64,000 bases of DNA from Brachypterus glaber (GCA_958510825.1 OY294050.1:5061340-5125339); one strand, 5' to 3'; numbered from the stretch's first letter, positions 21,871 to 33,289 are shown. Program-made: numbers and translations. Notes: generated by a model from the letters alone, not told the origin.

Positions 21871-22385
21871 ATAAACATTGTCTTGGACAAGTTCGTATTT
21901 GAGCGAAATCGATTAAGGGGCTAAAAGAGTGGAAAATTTTTGTTTTTGGCATTAACTTTTTTATTATTCACAATAGAACAAAAATTTAAAAAACACCTAA
22001 AAGGTGAATAAAAATTACACAAAAAATGTTTCTACCATTTTTTTTTCATGGCGCCTCTCTGTCCCCCTAAATGTAAAAATCGTTTCTGGATATAATGTTA
22101 TTTTCTATATGATTGAACATGAAAGGAAAAAAATGCAAACAGGTCAATTGTTGTCCCTGACAGTTTCTTGTTTTAAGTAGGAATAAATGAATTAAAGTTG
22201 TATGTATTTAGTTCATATGTAAATTTTCTTCATTATCTTGCATCTTAAATAAATACTGTGGTCTATAATTAATTGGGCTTTGAATTGTGTAGGATACTAT
22301 TCCCACAGATAGAAAGAAATATTCGTGACAAAAGTTTTAGCACGTAAGGATAAAAATTTATGGTTAAAACTGAGCATGCAAAAGC
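21871..22385. other. AT-rich stretch, nothing recognised
   Basis: Lies between the SINE and the retrotransposon fragment. No exon-like frame. Confidence 0.4.
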
Positions 22386-22853
22386 TTGATAAATAAATTT
22401 AACTTACTTACTGAAGGCATCCAAAGCTCTGGGGCAGGAGTCTTCGTGGAGGACCTGGACTTGCAAAAGAGTTTTCCAAATGTTTGCTTTTCCACTGTCT
22501 TCCAAGCTGAGGTCTATGCCATACAGGAAGCGGCAAATTGCAGGGAAATAAAGCAGTACCGGGTGCATAATGTATACATTTGCTTAGACAGTCAAGCTGC
22601 TCTTAAGGTATTGTGCAATCCCAGCACTAGGTCGCCCCTAGTCAGGGAGTGTGCAGAAGTCTTAGAAGAGTTAGCAAGGACCAAAAACGTTCAACTGGTA
22701 TGGGTACCGGGTCATAGTGGAATTCCCGGAAACGAGAGGGCAGATGAACTTGCAAGACTCGGATCAGGGATGACCTGCACGGGGCTAGAACCTATATGGG
22801 GTGTTACAAGGAAGCAGGTAAAGACCGCTCTTGATCAGCTAAAGGAGCAATAA
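22386..22853 (+). pseudogene. Retrotransposon RNase H domain
   Basis: 155 codons. It would cut the RNA strand of RNA:DNA hybrids in reverse transcription. Three of the four acidic catalytic residues are visible: Glu42 (FQAEVYAI), Asp68 (CLDSQAAL) and Asp120 (GNERADELAR), plus His110 (VPGHSG). The first one, normally Asp in T-D-G, reads T-E-G here (Glu10). The ATG is probably not the original start, since the domain begins directly at the truncation point. The frame is open throughout, but the downstream zinc region is frameshifted. Confidence 0.85.
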
Positions 22854-23280
22854 ATCGCGTCGACGGTTTTCGGAGAGCTATGGACTTCCTGGCTAGCCCA
22901 AGCAAATCAAAAACCGACTGGTTGCTGGAAAAGGGAAGGACTGCACTCAGACAACTTTTAGGGGTCCTCACGGTCCACTGCAGGCTAAGGAAGCACCTAG
23001 CAACAATGCGGTTCTAGAGAGTCCGCTATGCCCAGAGTGCGGAGATAATGAAACATCCTCTCATTACTTAGCCGAGTGTGTCAGATACGAAAGGATCAGG
23101 TTGCATCTTTGAAACTCAGACTTGACCAAGAGGAACTAAGAGATCTCCCCTGGGCGAATATCCTGACCTTTATTGAAAGGGCGGTCAGGTTCTGGGAGGA
23201 CTCAAATTAGTAAATGACTGGGATTGCCTGGGGTGACAAAAAAGGCCATAAATGGCCTAGTTGCAACTAACTTACAGGGC
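22386..23280 (+). mobile_element. Non-LTR retrotransposon 3' fragment (RNase H + zinc motif)
   Basis: A GC-richer island carrying a RNase H domain (22400-22850), then a frame-shifted region with CRLRKHLATM and CPECGDNE..HYLAEC (Cys/His ligands at 23029-23079), and a 3' UTR to about 23280. This RNase H plus CCHC-like C-terminus is typical of I/R1/Loa-type elements. The whole 5' part is missing. Confidence 0.85.
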
Positions 23281-23763
23281 ACCAGTACACTAATACCGAT
23301 ATACCGGCGCGAGCGCTAGCGTTTAAATGAAAATGGACTACGTTTGTTGATTTAAATCAGCGTCTACACGATGATTTTTGTGTTAAAACTTTTAACTTAA
23401 AACCTCTGCAAAATTTACATTTGACGCCAATCATTAGATATTACCTACACTTTTCGTTCAATGGCGGAGAGTGTTTAAAATGCACCTTGCAATAACATGT
23501 GATAATGATAAACTAGAATATAATCAACCAAAGTCAACTTGTTTACGTTTTTCACACACGTGAGAAAAAATCGCTTTCGATTAGTACATGTGCGTTCGAC
23601 ACGTGCTAACGGTGCTTTTATTGCTTAAAAGCAATCTATTAGATTCTATTTCGAAGAATTTTACTCATGTGTGGCTGAGAATTCCTTTCTTTCGCCGTCA
23701 GTAGTCGAAAGGTCGAAAATAGCGATAATGTAGCTACTATTTTATTGAATTATTTATAATATC

Positions 23764-24296
23764 TATACTCCGTCCAGTTATGCAAGATATAGCATAGCAT
23801 AATTATGCATAAATCGTAGTGTATCAAAAATTTAACAGATGTCGGTACTGTTTTCCTGGAAAGGGCCTATCCAAAGACTCTCATAACAAGCATAGTACAT
23901 AAGAATGCGATGCCAGGATTGGTTGATGTGTCGTCATGTGTCTTGTAATGGTTGTTATGCGAGCCTCTTAATTTGTAATTGTAACCTAAAAGTTTGACTT
24001 GTGTTCAATATAATTTACGTTTGTACAATATGTAGAATATGCTAATTTAGTGTGAGTGTATGAAGAATAAACCAAAAAAGTACCTTTTTCAATACCATAC
24101 AAAATATCATTAAGTATAACCATTTTTTTATGTAACTTTCTCTTCTTTTATTAGCTTTAACGACCGTCAATCATTGTCAAAGACAAAAAATGTCACAATT
24201 TTTTATATGTCAAAAGGTACGAGATTTTAACCAATGATGTAGCTTAAAAATCGCGGGAATTTTAAACTACTATCTAGTATAATTGGACGGACTATA
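23764..24296. mobile_element. TATACTCCGTCCA-TIR element
   Basis: Ends TATACTCCGTCCAGTTAT and ATAATTGGACGGACTATA are inverted repeats of 18 bp with 2-3 mismatches and TA at the borders, as in Tc1/mariner-type MITEs. About 533 bp, non-coding. It carries another element inside (23885-23965). Confidence 0.7.
23885..23970. mobile_element. CATAACAAGCATAGTACATA MITE, copy nested at 23.9 kb
   Basis: Left CTCATAACAAGCATAGTACA and right GTTGTTATGCGAGCC form loose inverted ends. The same left end is found at 41190. The short interior (GATTGGTTGATGTG) differs from the copy at 41190. Confidence 0.55.
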
Positions 24297-24887
24297 AGCT
24301 ACACGATGATCGTTCTTTAACTTGGTCTTTACCGAGACCAAAACTGATCAAAATTTGTTCTTGTTCTGACAAAACAATCTGATTGGAGCAACCAGATCAA
24401 AACTTGCATATTTTTTTAAATTTCACAATGTAAAACAAGCTTTATACTATCACGTATTACAGCCCTGAGGTTTAAGAAATGTTATTTCACGTTTACCGTA
24501 TATTCATATTAAACCTATTATTTATTGCTAATACATAAATATTTTCAGTTAATATTTGATATAACTGTGGTATAGGAAATCAAAGTATGAGGATGTTCCT
24601 GAATAATTTAAATATTTATTTATAAATATGTATGTTTGAAGATAAAATGAAATTTTCAAATAACGATTTCCATGGTTGAGCACTAGATATTTTAGCATTC
24701 TAAGTTATTGAATAAAGAACCCCGCACATTTATCGAGGGGAATGTCTTTCCGCGGATTTCGCTGAAAATTTGATAGGGGAAAGTAGGGTGATGGTGCGCA
24801 GTGGGTAACCGTGCGCAACACCGAAAATTCATATTACGAGATATTCTGAGACATCTCTGGCATCCATGCTATATTTGAATATGTGTG

Positions 24888-25297
24888 AATGGAGCTCTCT
24901 ACAACTAGAATTATGAAACAAAAGACGTCTACCCTATCTCTATCTCATTTGTGCTACACTTTCCAGCCAACCAAATAAATACTGTATTTGTTTTTCATAC
25001 AACAAATACAGTATTTATTTGGTTGGCCGAAAAGTGTAGCACTGAGCGGCACGAACGAACATAGCTAATGTGAATCTGTAGAATAAGATAATTCTACTAA
25101 AATTTAGATGGCGCCAGTAATTTCTTAAAAAGAATAGAGTTACACTTTTCGCCCGGCCAAGTAAATATTGTATTTGTTCAACAAAGAACAAATACACAAT
25201 TTGTTTGGTTGGGTGGAAGTGAGAGTGTATGTATGTCTTCTATTCTTTTTGGGTAGAACTTTTGTCCCTGTCTAATCTAACGGGAGAAATCGCCATT
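24888..25297 (+). repeat. Double-hairpin repeat, copy 2
   Basis: About 410 bp. First hairpin: CCAACCAAATAAATACTGTA, loop TTTGTTTTTCATACAA, then complement to TTTGGTTGG (about 24965-25028). Second hairpin: GTAAATATTGTATTTGTTCA against AACAAATACACAATTTG (about 25160-25208). Ends AATGGAG and CGCCATT. Confidence 0.85.
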
Positions 25298-26160
25298 GAC
25301 ATTTGTTGTTATTATTTTGCACGTGTACGAAATAGGACGGTTAGTTCATAATTCTAGACCGATTATTCTAAAATAAATATATTCTTTGCGTTTTTCCATG
25401 CAATTTTATTAAATTTAATTAAATAGTTTTTGTTATGTAAAGTTCATGATGGGGTAATGATGCGCATTCCCCTCATTCAATTAAATAGTAACAAAATTAA
25501 ATAAAAAACAAGTTTTTAAAGTTAAAGCCTTTCTAATAATTACATGTTAGCCTATAGCAAATTTCATAGTTTCTGTACTCGAGATGTATTCTTGTTTATA
25601 GGGATATTTAACACTTTTTGGTATTGGTTTAAATCAAATATTCTTATCTTTGTAAACGCAAGATAGAAGTTTATTTTTTTGTGAAATATTTTTCATTGTC
25701 AAGATTCTATGGTTTTCCACTCCGACGCGAGTTACCGGCAGACAAAAAGGCCCATGGGGACTACTTGTCAGACGTTGGACCCTACCCACCTCTTACTACT
25801 ACTACCGGACTTTTTTTTATCAAGTCAACATTATTTTGCGGAAAAAAAATTATGCGAAAGTTTTTTTATTTGGAAGCAATCATTATAATGCTTTCAAAAA
25901 CCAGGAGAGGATATAAACAATAATAATTATTTTATTATAAGAATTACTAAAACTATTAAAACTCCAAAAAATAAATGCTCGTCGTGCTTGATTTGAAAAC
26001 CAGGTTGATGCAGTAATGAATTCAGCGCATTTCTCTGCTAATGGCTCGTTTTGCAATAAATTGGCCTTCTGATACACCAGAACTAATGTCCACAGTACTA
26101 TGGACCAGGAGACCTTCGTTTTTGGCCAAAACTCGGCTTTTAGCCGTAATATCGTAAAAA
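25298..26160. other. AT-rich stretch with an unassigned ORF patch
   Basis: 25700-25800 is less AT-rich and reads FYGFPLRRELPADKKAHGDY and SDVGPYPPLTTTT in one frame (ORF 25681-25923); I do not recognise it, and it has no splice-site support. TTTTGGCCAAAA-type palindromes occur at 26125 and 26410. Confidence 0.35.
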
Positions 26161-26166
26161 TTAGTA

Positions 26167-26400
26167 ACACGGGGGTTTCGAGGATGCTGAAACCGAATGT
26201 GTTTTTAAAAATTCAAAATTTAAAATGGAGGATCTACTATGGCGGCAAAATTTGTTAAATTTCATTGGATTTTGATGAAAATTAATATTCAAGGGCTTTT
26301 CGAGGATGCTGCAACCGAATCTGATTTTAAAAGTTCAAAATTCAATATGGCGGATCCAATATGGCGGCCAAATCTGTTAGATTTTATTGGATTCTGAGCG
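26167..26400. repeat. Tandem pair of TTTCGAGGATGCTGMAACCGAAT units
   Basis: Two units about 126 bp apart (26167 and 26293), each reading TTCGAGGATGCTG.AACCGAA, then AAAATTCAAAATT..ATGG and ATGGCGGC. A related but inverted version (GTTTCAGCGACCTCAAAAAA, GTTCAGCGACCCCAAAAAC) lies at 46395-46545. Confidence 0.65.
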
Positions 26401-27190
26401 GAGTTTGGCCAAAAACGAAGTTTTACTCAAAAAGTAAAAGTTCAATTTATTTCCTTATAAAAAAAAACGTGCAAAAACGTGTATGCAGGCAATAAAGTAC
26501 TTATGCGTTATGCAAAGTTATTTTACATTAAAGGTGGAAATTTTGCTTAAAATATTAGGTTTCTGCTAATTTAAAACTACACAAATCGTAAGAATTAAAA
26601 AGTTTTATTAATTAAATATGATATTTAGATAGTTTATATCTCTTAATTATTTTAATTCAAAACAGAACTTAAATGGTTGCTTATTCAAAAGTATAGTATT
26701 TACTTTAGTAATAAAAGCACTGAAAAAATTATATGGTTTTTTCTAGTTTAAACTCTTGTAGAAAACAAACGCTTTAATATAATGTAATAAAATTTTGAGA
26801 ATAATTGCCCTAACTATTCCTTATTCGTTTGCCCTGTTTACTTTTTTGAAATTCAAAGTCAAATTTGTCGACTTTTGGCCAAAAACGCAGCTCTCGTCGC
26901 CCATAGTGCACAGTTGGTAATAAACAATGGTCGGTTTGGATTTTGACAGGGCAGGATTTGAAAAAATTAGAATCAGTATTTAAAAAAAAAATAAATAAAA
27001 AATTCGCTCATTTTTGAAATTTTCGTGACCATAGGGCTTTTCAGTCAAGAGTTATCGTTGGCAAATCATGTGGCACGCAAACAAACGTAAAAGCTTTATA
27101 AAAATTTTAGATCTAGCTTAATTTTTCTTTTTCATTTTTCTTTTATTTATTTATTTATTTATTTATGGTAATAATGCCTTTAAGTTACTA
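26401..27190. other. AT-rich stretch, nothing recognised
   Basis: No exon-like frame. Ends in TTTATTTA runs near 27140. Confidence 0.4.
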
Positions 27191-27198
27191 TTACTATA

Positions 27199-27910
27199 CA
27201 GTGCGGTCCAAAAGTCACCCCCCCCCCCCTTTTAACTTTTGAACGAGTGGAGATATCGACTTCAAATTTAGAACTCTTAAATAAGACAACTAAACTATCT
27301 TTTAGCATATATTTGATATTTTCAGCTCTTAAAATGTGGGCAGGGGGGCATGGGGGACATTTTTTTTTAAGGGAAAGGGGGGGGGGGCGTGTGATACATC
27401 ATTTTAAAGCTTATAAAATTCTCTATTTAAACTAACATTTTTAAATTTTTTAAAAATGTTTTTTAAGGTTTAGATTTTCAATTTTTTGTGCTAAAACATT
27501 CGATTTTTTAAGTTGTTTTTTTATAAATTTTTATTTATGTCAACTAAAATTAGTTTAAAAGTATAATTAACATTTTTTTAAGATGAAATTAGGCATTTTA
27601 AAAAAAATATTTGTTTTTTTTAGAGGAATTTTGACATTAATACCCATTTTCAACCCCATTTTAAACCCAATTTTTTTTTTTTTTAATTTAAAAATGGAGA
27701 ATTTTATAAGCTTTAAAATGATGTATTACACGACGCCCTTTCCATTTAAAAAAATGTGCCCCCATGCCCTCCTGTCCACATTTTAAGAGATGAAAGTATT
27801 AAATATATGCTAAAATAGTTTAAGTTGTCTTATTTAAAAGTTCCAAATTTGAAGTCGATATCTCAACTGGTTCAAAAGTTAAGAGGGGGGGTGACTTTTG
27901 GACCTCTCTG
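27199..27910. mobile_element. Mariner-like foldback element, CAGTGCGGTCCAAAAGTCACC TIR
   Basis: 712 bp bounded by TA|CAGTGCGGTCCAAAAG and CTTTTGGACCTCTCTG|TA. The arms are over 200 bp (GTGATACATCATTTTAAAGC against GCTTTAAAATGATGTATTAC), leaving a short A/T middle. TA borders and the GGTCCAAAAGT end fit the Tc1/mariner superfamily. No transposase. Confidence 0.8.
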
Positions 27911-28137
27911 TATATAGAAAATAAATATTTACTAGTGAGGTCTAATGATACCCCATCATTCAAATTTGTGACACAAATATGTTCGTTAAAGTGCATCAAA
28001 GCGTTAAAACTATTTACCTTAAATGTGTGCAGTTAGTTAAAATGAAAAAATATAGGGTTCCACAGAAAAATGTCCCACTTTCCCTATACTGATCAATTCT
28101 TTTTTAATACAGTTCTACAAAAAAAAACCGGTACAAT

Positions 28138-28510
28138 TTCAACATTATTTTTGTCCTCAAGCGTACTAAAATGTTCATATTCTATAACTGAACACACTAG
28201 ATAGAAGTGATCTATTGATTGTGGTACGTCGTAAAAAAAGTTAGTTAGCAAAACCGCCACTGGCGGCAGCACGCTTTGATTTTCATGACATCCATACTCC
28301 ACAGTTGTTTGTTTATTATGTAAACAGGTCGTTGACTCGAGATTCTGTGTAGTTTTTTTTTGTCAAATTAATTAAAAATGATTGAAGAAGAATATAGAGA
28401 TTGTACATCTACAAATCTCTCCGAAATTGCAAATGCTACATTATACAAGTTACCATCAAATCTCGAAAAGTGTAAGATTCAGCCTACGAACAATTTTTAA
28501 AATGGGCTAA
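28138..28510 (+). repeat. Dispersed repeat, copy B (pair with 1609-2000)
   Basis: Collinear with copy A (see 1609-2000). The short ORF is frameshifted here after LYKLPS. It runs directly into GGGAACGTTCAAGTATTACG (28513), the end of another MITE family. Confidence 0.75.
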
Positions 28511-28681
28511 GGGAACGTTCAAGTATTACGTAACGCAAAATTTGGCCTTTTTAGAATAGAAATTGTTTTGTTAGGGGAGATAAGTATGTGTTCCAAATTT
28601 CAGCTTTTTAAGTTTATTCTAAGTGGGTGAAAAAGCATTTGGCAAATTTGAGGACAAATATACCTACATAAATACCCATAC

Positions 28682-28682
<1 letters not shown>

Positions 28683-28739
<57 letters not shown>

Positions 28740-28740
28740 G
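28683..28740. repeat. (TA)n microsatellite
   Basis: About 25 near-perfect TA units. Confidence 0.95.
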
Positions 28741-28797
28741 GAAGTGAAGTGAATAGAAGGGTTTTAATGAAAAGAATCTAATCTCAGCATTGGCAGA

Positions 28798-29004
28798 ATG
28801 GGACCTTTTCACTTAACCGTGCAAAAAGTTCTCTCTGCAGGAATGCTAGCAAGAACGTTCAAATGCATGTCATTATCGAGGCTCGCCCGGGGCGAAACAT
28901 ACAAACCTACTAAGCAGAACAGGTCCACGCGAAGAGAGAAGGTGTTAGATTTGATTTGCGATGCCACCTGTACTCGTCGGTGTAATGATTTATTAAAGAA
29001 GTAA
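28798..29004 (+). CDS. Unrecognised 68-codon ORF, possibly a 3'-terminal exon
   Basis: Clearly less AT-rich than its surroundings. A TTCTCTCTGCAG acceptor-like site (ending 28839) lies within it; from there the frame reads GMLARTFKCMSLSRLARGET, YKPTKQNRSTRREKVLDL and ICDATCTRRCNDLLKK, then stops. Basic, with a Cys pattern (ICDATCTRRC). I do not recognise the protein. It may be an exon of a gene or a transposon remnant; there is no confirmed partner exon. Confidence 0.3.
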   Translation: MGPFHLTVQKVLSAGMLARTFKCMSLSRLARGETYKPTKQNRSTRREKVLDLICDATCTRRCNDLLKK

Positions 29005-29352
29005 AAAATAACTGCAGTTATCTAATTGTAAAAAAGAAATCTGGGAAAAGTTAACTTTTTACGTAAAAAACATAATCCAAATAATTTTTTGGTGTAAAAA
29101 AAGTATTGCATATATAATTATATATAAGCAATATCGATATGGATTCTTTTTTATTTTTTTATTTTTTCGATAATATTTATTGTATGCAATAATAATTATG
29201 CATGCCGCTTAATTTATGAGTCAAACTTATTTTTAAGTATTAAGTATTTTAATGTACCATAAAGTTATCGTAAAATAATTACACTAGCTTACAAGAAATC
29301 AGCTTTCCTTTGTAATTTTTCATTCCAAATCCGAATTTGTAGGGAAATATCC

Positions 29353-29923
29353 AGGAAACCAAAATACGTCTTTTTGACGTCAATTATTGGGCACCAACTG
29401 ACCTACATATTATCACGTCTATCATGTCAAAGTGACGTTTATAAGTCACAGCCCAGGGACGTAACATTACTGACGTTATAATAGCTTCAGAAATATGACG
29501 TTAGAAAAACGTGATCCAATTAATAGTTATTTATGGCGTGAAAGAGGAAACTAGGATTTTGCCCATAAGAAAATTAACCCACAAGGCAGGAGGCGGAGTG
29601 GGTTAATTTTAGAGAGGGCAATATTATAATAGGAGATCCTATGAGGATTACACAGAAAATTTCTTGCCATTACTCCCTTCACATATCTGCTCTTGTCCAG
29701 TGAAAAGAATTTTCCACAGGCATAGAAAATCCATACTAATCCGATGATGTACATCAAATTAGTAGGCTAGTGGTAGAAAACAATATGTGGCGCTACCTAT
29801 AAAATTTTAATTTGATCTAAAACTGACTTCTTGTCAACATTTGATATGCGTCGTATGTATGACGTCATAAATATGACCTGAAACTGACGTCGATAGTACG
29901 TCGGGGACGTCATCTGGTTTCCT
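29353..29923 (-). mobile_element. ACGTC-rich element, copy 1
   Basis: Bounded by AGGAAACCA and TGGTTTCCT. About a dozen ACGTC/GACGT motifs fall near both ends (e.g. TATGACGTCATAAATATG, TGACGTCGATAGTACGTC). The right part is the reverse complement of 42808-43000. A hairpin block of another family (29553-29632) sits in the middle. No ORF. Confidence 0.7.
29553..29632. repeat. TTGCCC..GGGCAA hairpin, variant stem
   Basis: ATTTTGCCCATAAGAAAATT, AACCCAC, loop of 15, GTGGGTT, AATTTTAGAGAGGGCAATAT. Same layout as hairpins at 30771, 59248 and 61655, but the stem pairs CCCAC:GTGGG replace CCTGC:GCAGG. Confidence 0.8.
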
Positions 29924-30384
29924 CTGATGTTGTCAGATTTAAGAAAATATTTTTTTTTTAATTATCTTTATCTGTTCAGTCAGATTGTAGTAAAATACAA
30001 TTTTACCACTCCTTTTGAAATGAAACACATTTCGCGGAGAAAAAAACACTGTAAACTAGTGTTAGTTACAGAAAAAAAAATGAACAGTAGTTATTTATTG
30101 TTATTTTTTATAATATTCACTTACTTACATGTATAACAGAATATTTTCTTTATTAAATAAAGTTTATTAATTTCTATATTAAGGTTAATCATATATTTAT
30201 CATTTTTTGTTTCCGTTGTATAGAAAATCGGAAATGAAAATGAAATAATATCAATATCGGTTTTAAAACTAATGCATACGTACAAGTTCATATATATACA
30301 AGGTTTTAAGTTTTTTTTTTAATTGAATGAAGGATTTGAAATATTTGGTAAGTTTTTGTGACATATATTTTGTGTTATTTTAAT

Positions 30385-30660
30385 TTTCGGTTTACCCATG
30401 AGTGCCATACAAGGTTTTATCCAATAAATAGCTTAGGAATTCATATTTTTATTAAAAATTTTATTTACAAGAAAATAATTTGACAAGTGACAGTTGAGTG
30501 GGTAAAATAAATAATTATCCACTCAATAAAGTAAAAGCCACGCGGGGGTAATTATTGAGTTTATCTATTTAAAATGAAGCTGGTAATTGTCTCATTATCT
30601 GTATGTATTGGATAAAACTTATTTTTGCTATAGGTGAAGAAAATTGATTTCACAGTTTAA
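30385..30660 (+). repeat. TTTACCCAT..ACAAGGTTTTATCC repeat, partial copy
   Basis: Same as the second half of 30748-31075 (GTGACAGTTGAGTGGGTAAA, CCACGCGGGGGTAATTATTG, CTGGTAATTGTCTCATTATC), lying about 410 bp before it in direct order; the hairpin part is absent. Confidence 0.8.
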
Positions 30661-30747
30661 TTAGTAACAATTGCACAAAGAACTGAAACATCTAAAGTGA
30701 CAGAAATCAATTATTTATAAAATTTACTCCTACTAGGAGAGAAATAG

Positions 30748-31075
30748 TTATTTATGGTACTAGTGGGTAAAGTAAGATATTGCCCATGAGAAAATTAACC
30801 TGCGAGGCGTCAGCCAAGCAGGTTAATTTTCGAGAGGGCAATATCGGTTTACCCATACAAGGTTTTATACAAATGACATTTACAAGAAAATCATTTGACA
30901 AGTGACAGTTGAGTGGGTAAAATAAATAATTATCCACTCAATAAAGTAAAAGCGACGCGGGGGTTATTATTGAGTTTATCTATTTAAAATAAAGCTGGTA
31001 ATTGTCTCATTATCTGTATGTATTGGATAAAAATTATTTTTGCTATAGGTGAAGAAAATTGATTTCATAGTCTGA
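30748..31075 (+). mobile_element. Hairpin repeat family, copy at 30.8 kb
   Basis: Starts TAGTTATTTATGGTACTAGT and GGGTAAAGTAAGATATTGCC, followed by a stem-loop of about 72 bp (30771-30843), then ACCCATACAAGGTTTTAT and the tail shared with 30385-30660. Close copies at 59219-59550 (+) and 61400-61757 (-). Confidence 0.85.
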
Positions 31076-31522
31076 AAACGTGATAAAAAATGGTATGTTC
31101 TAAAGCTAGTAGTGATAAAAAATATATTATTTCAATAGTAATAATGTCTAATGTTCTTGAAAGACATTTCACTATTATGCGGAAGTGTTTTTAGATGTAC
31201 ATAATACGAATGCTCCTACGGGCTTCAATATCTTCCCATAACTGATTAAAATAACACTTTTCATTTATTTTATATGTCCAAGAGCGCAAAAAACTGAAAT
31301 CGTATTTATAATAATAAAAACAAGAGTTGTTAATTGCATTTTGACATAGATTTCGATATGATCTCGGCTCGCTGACATAATAATTGCAGTGTTTGTCTAA
31401 CAGATGTTAAGCTACCAGCATGCTACAGCAGATTAGTGGTCTCCGGTGTTCAGGATTATTTATATCATTACTGCTGTCCTGCAAAACGGCCTAACTTGGG
31501 TTTTATGCAAGTCGAGAAACGC

Positions 31523-31936
31523 AATGGAGCTCTCTACAACTAGAATTATGACACAAAAGACGTCTACCCTATCTCTATCTCATATGTGCTACACTTTCCA
31601 GCCAACCAAATGAATACTGTATTTGTTTTTCATACAACAAATACAGTATTTATTTGGTTGGCCGGAAAGTGTAGCACTGAGCGGCACGAACGAACAAAGC
31701 TAATGTGAATCTGTAGAATAAGATAATTCTACTAAAATTTAGATGACGCCAATAATTTCTTTAATAAAAATAATATAGTTACACTTTTCGCCTGGACAAG
31801 TAAATATTGTATTTGTTCAACAAAGAACAAATACAGAATTTGTTTGGTTGTGTGGAAGTGGGAGTGTATGTATGTCTTCTATCCTTTTTGGGTAGAACTT
31901 TTGTCCCTGTCTAATCTAACGGGAGAAATCGCCATT
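31523..31936 (+). repeat. Double-hairpin repeat, copy 3
   Basis: Over 90 percent like copy 2 by eye. Hairpin 1 at about 31597-31665 (CCAACCAAATGAATACTGTA / TACAGTATTTATTTGGTTGG), hairpin 2 at about 31800-31848. Ends AATGGAG and CGCCATT. Confidence 0.85.
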
Positions 31937-31989
31937 GCGTCTCCATTCTCCATTTTCGATTTTAACTTCTTGTCTCGTCTACACTGATA

Positions 31990-32165
31990 GAATACTAGCG
32001 TAATTATTAACATAATTAGGTTATAGTATACAACAATAAATAGTTGTATATGCGCCAACCACTATATATTGCATAGAATACAACAACAAAAAAGTAAAGG
32101 TGTTCGGTTTTTACAAACAAGTCCAGTTGTATTGAATACAACAACAAACTGTTAAGCGATCCGGT
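31990..32165. repeat. Dispersed repeat inverted relative to 9630-9785
   Basis: TTGTATATGCGCCAACCACT and ATATATTGCATAGAATACAA are complements of the 9.7-kb copy. ACAACAA-rich. Confidence 0.75.
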
Positions 32166-32600
32166 TTTTCTTTGTCGGGCAGAGAGCGAATTAGGCGTGG
32201 CTTGCAAACCCGCAGGTTCGGATTGCCGCTCCTTCCTACGTCACGATCCTCGCTTCAAAACACAAGCATTTCACCTGAACCGTCCGTCCGACTGGCTAAC
32301 TGAGCCTGATAGGCGTTGGCTCTCTAAGCGTTTACTATTGACAATGATTATTTAAATAATTTTGTAACTTTTAACCCTATATCGCATAGTTTGAAATACT
32401 GCTCACAATTACCTAAGAATGTAGGGTGTAATTTTTTTAGGCCAATGTAGAAATTAAACATCCGTGGTTAGACCGAGTTGCAGTCCTGCAAAAGGCTGTT
32501 AACAAATGCTAACGCCCGAGTGCTGTTGTTTGATTTTTTCACTTCTGACAATGCAGATCCGCATTTCATTAATAAGTATTATACTCCTAGCAGCTTTAAC
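32166..32600. other. Moderate-GC patch then AT-rich sequence, no gene recognised
   Basis: 32170-32340 is GC-richer and contains CGCAGGTTCGGATTGCCGC, which resembles a Pol III box B, but I see no matching box A at the right distance. Confidence 0.35.
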
Positions 32601-32613
32601 GCAAATTTGTATT

Positions 32614-33250
32614 ATACAAAGCGGCTCAAAAGTTACCCCCCTCTTAACTTTTGAACGAGGTGAGATACTGACTTTAAATTTGAAACATATCAAACTATCT
32701 TTTCAATTGTATCTGATATTTGTAAGTTTTAAAATGTGGGCAGGGGAAATTTTTTTTAATGGAAAGGGATTTGTGTAACACATCATTTTAAATCTCATAA
32801 AATTCTCTATTAGGCTATTTTTTAAAAATAATTTAAACTGTTTTTTAGACTTTTTTTGGGGTTTTATGGGATGAAAATGAGAATTTTCGTTAAAATTTCT
32901 TTAAAATACACAAACAATTTTTGAAAAATTATAAATTTCATAGGGAAAAAACGTAAATTATACTTTTAAACTAATTTTAAATAGTATAAATAAAAAAGTC
33001 CCAAAAAATCTCAAAAAATTGTGTTTTAAAGCAAAAAATAAAACGGGTTTTTAAACAAAAAAAATTGAAAAAAAATAAAATCATATGGTCGAATAGAAAA
33101 TTAAATTTTCTTTAAAAAAATGTATTTGACGACCCCCTTTCTATTTAAAAATCACTCTATGCCTCCCTTGATCACGTTATAAAAACTAAAAAGATAAAAC
33201 ATATGCCAAAAGAGAGTTTAAGTTGTTTTATTTACGTGAAACTTAAGGGA
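32614..33250. mobile_element. Mariner-like foldback family, diverged copy
   Basis: AAGCGGCTCAAAAGTTACCC, CTTTTGAACGAGGTGAGATA and AAAATGTGGGCAGGGGAAAT parallel the left arm of 27199-27910; the right arm (TGTATTTGACGACCCCCTTT, AAGTTGTTTTATTTA) is present but the outer end is lost. Confidence 0.65.
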
Positions 33251-33289
33251 ACGGGTGTTTTTTTGTAGTAATAATTCTAAACAACTTTA

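Noticed and set aside
24780..28085. 3.3-kb element bounded by GGGGAAAGTAGGG and CCCACTTTCCC
   Set aside because: The ends are only about 12 bp and imperfect, and the interior is a mix of other repeats; too weak to call.
30385..31075. LTR retrotransposon with two direct LTRs
   Set aside because: The two partial copies are direct repeats, but there are no TG..CA ends, no primer-binding site and no gag-pol between them.
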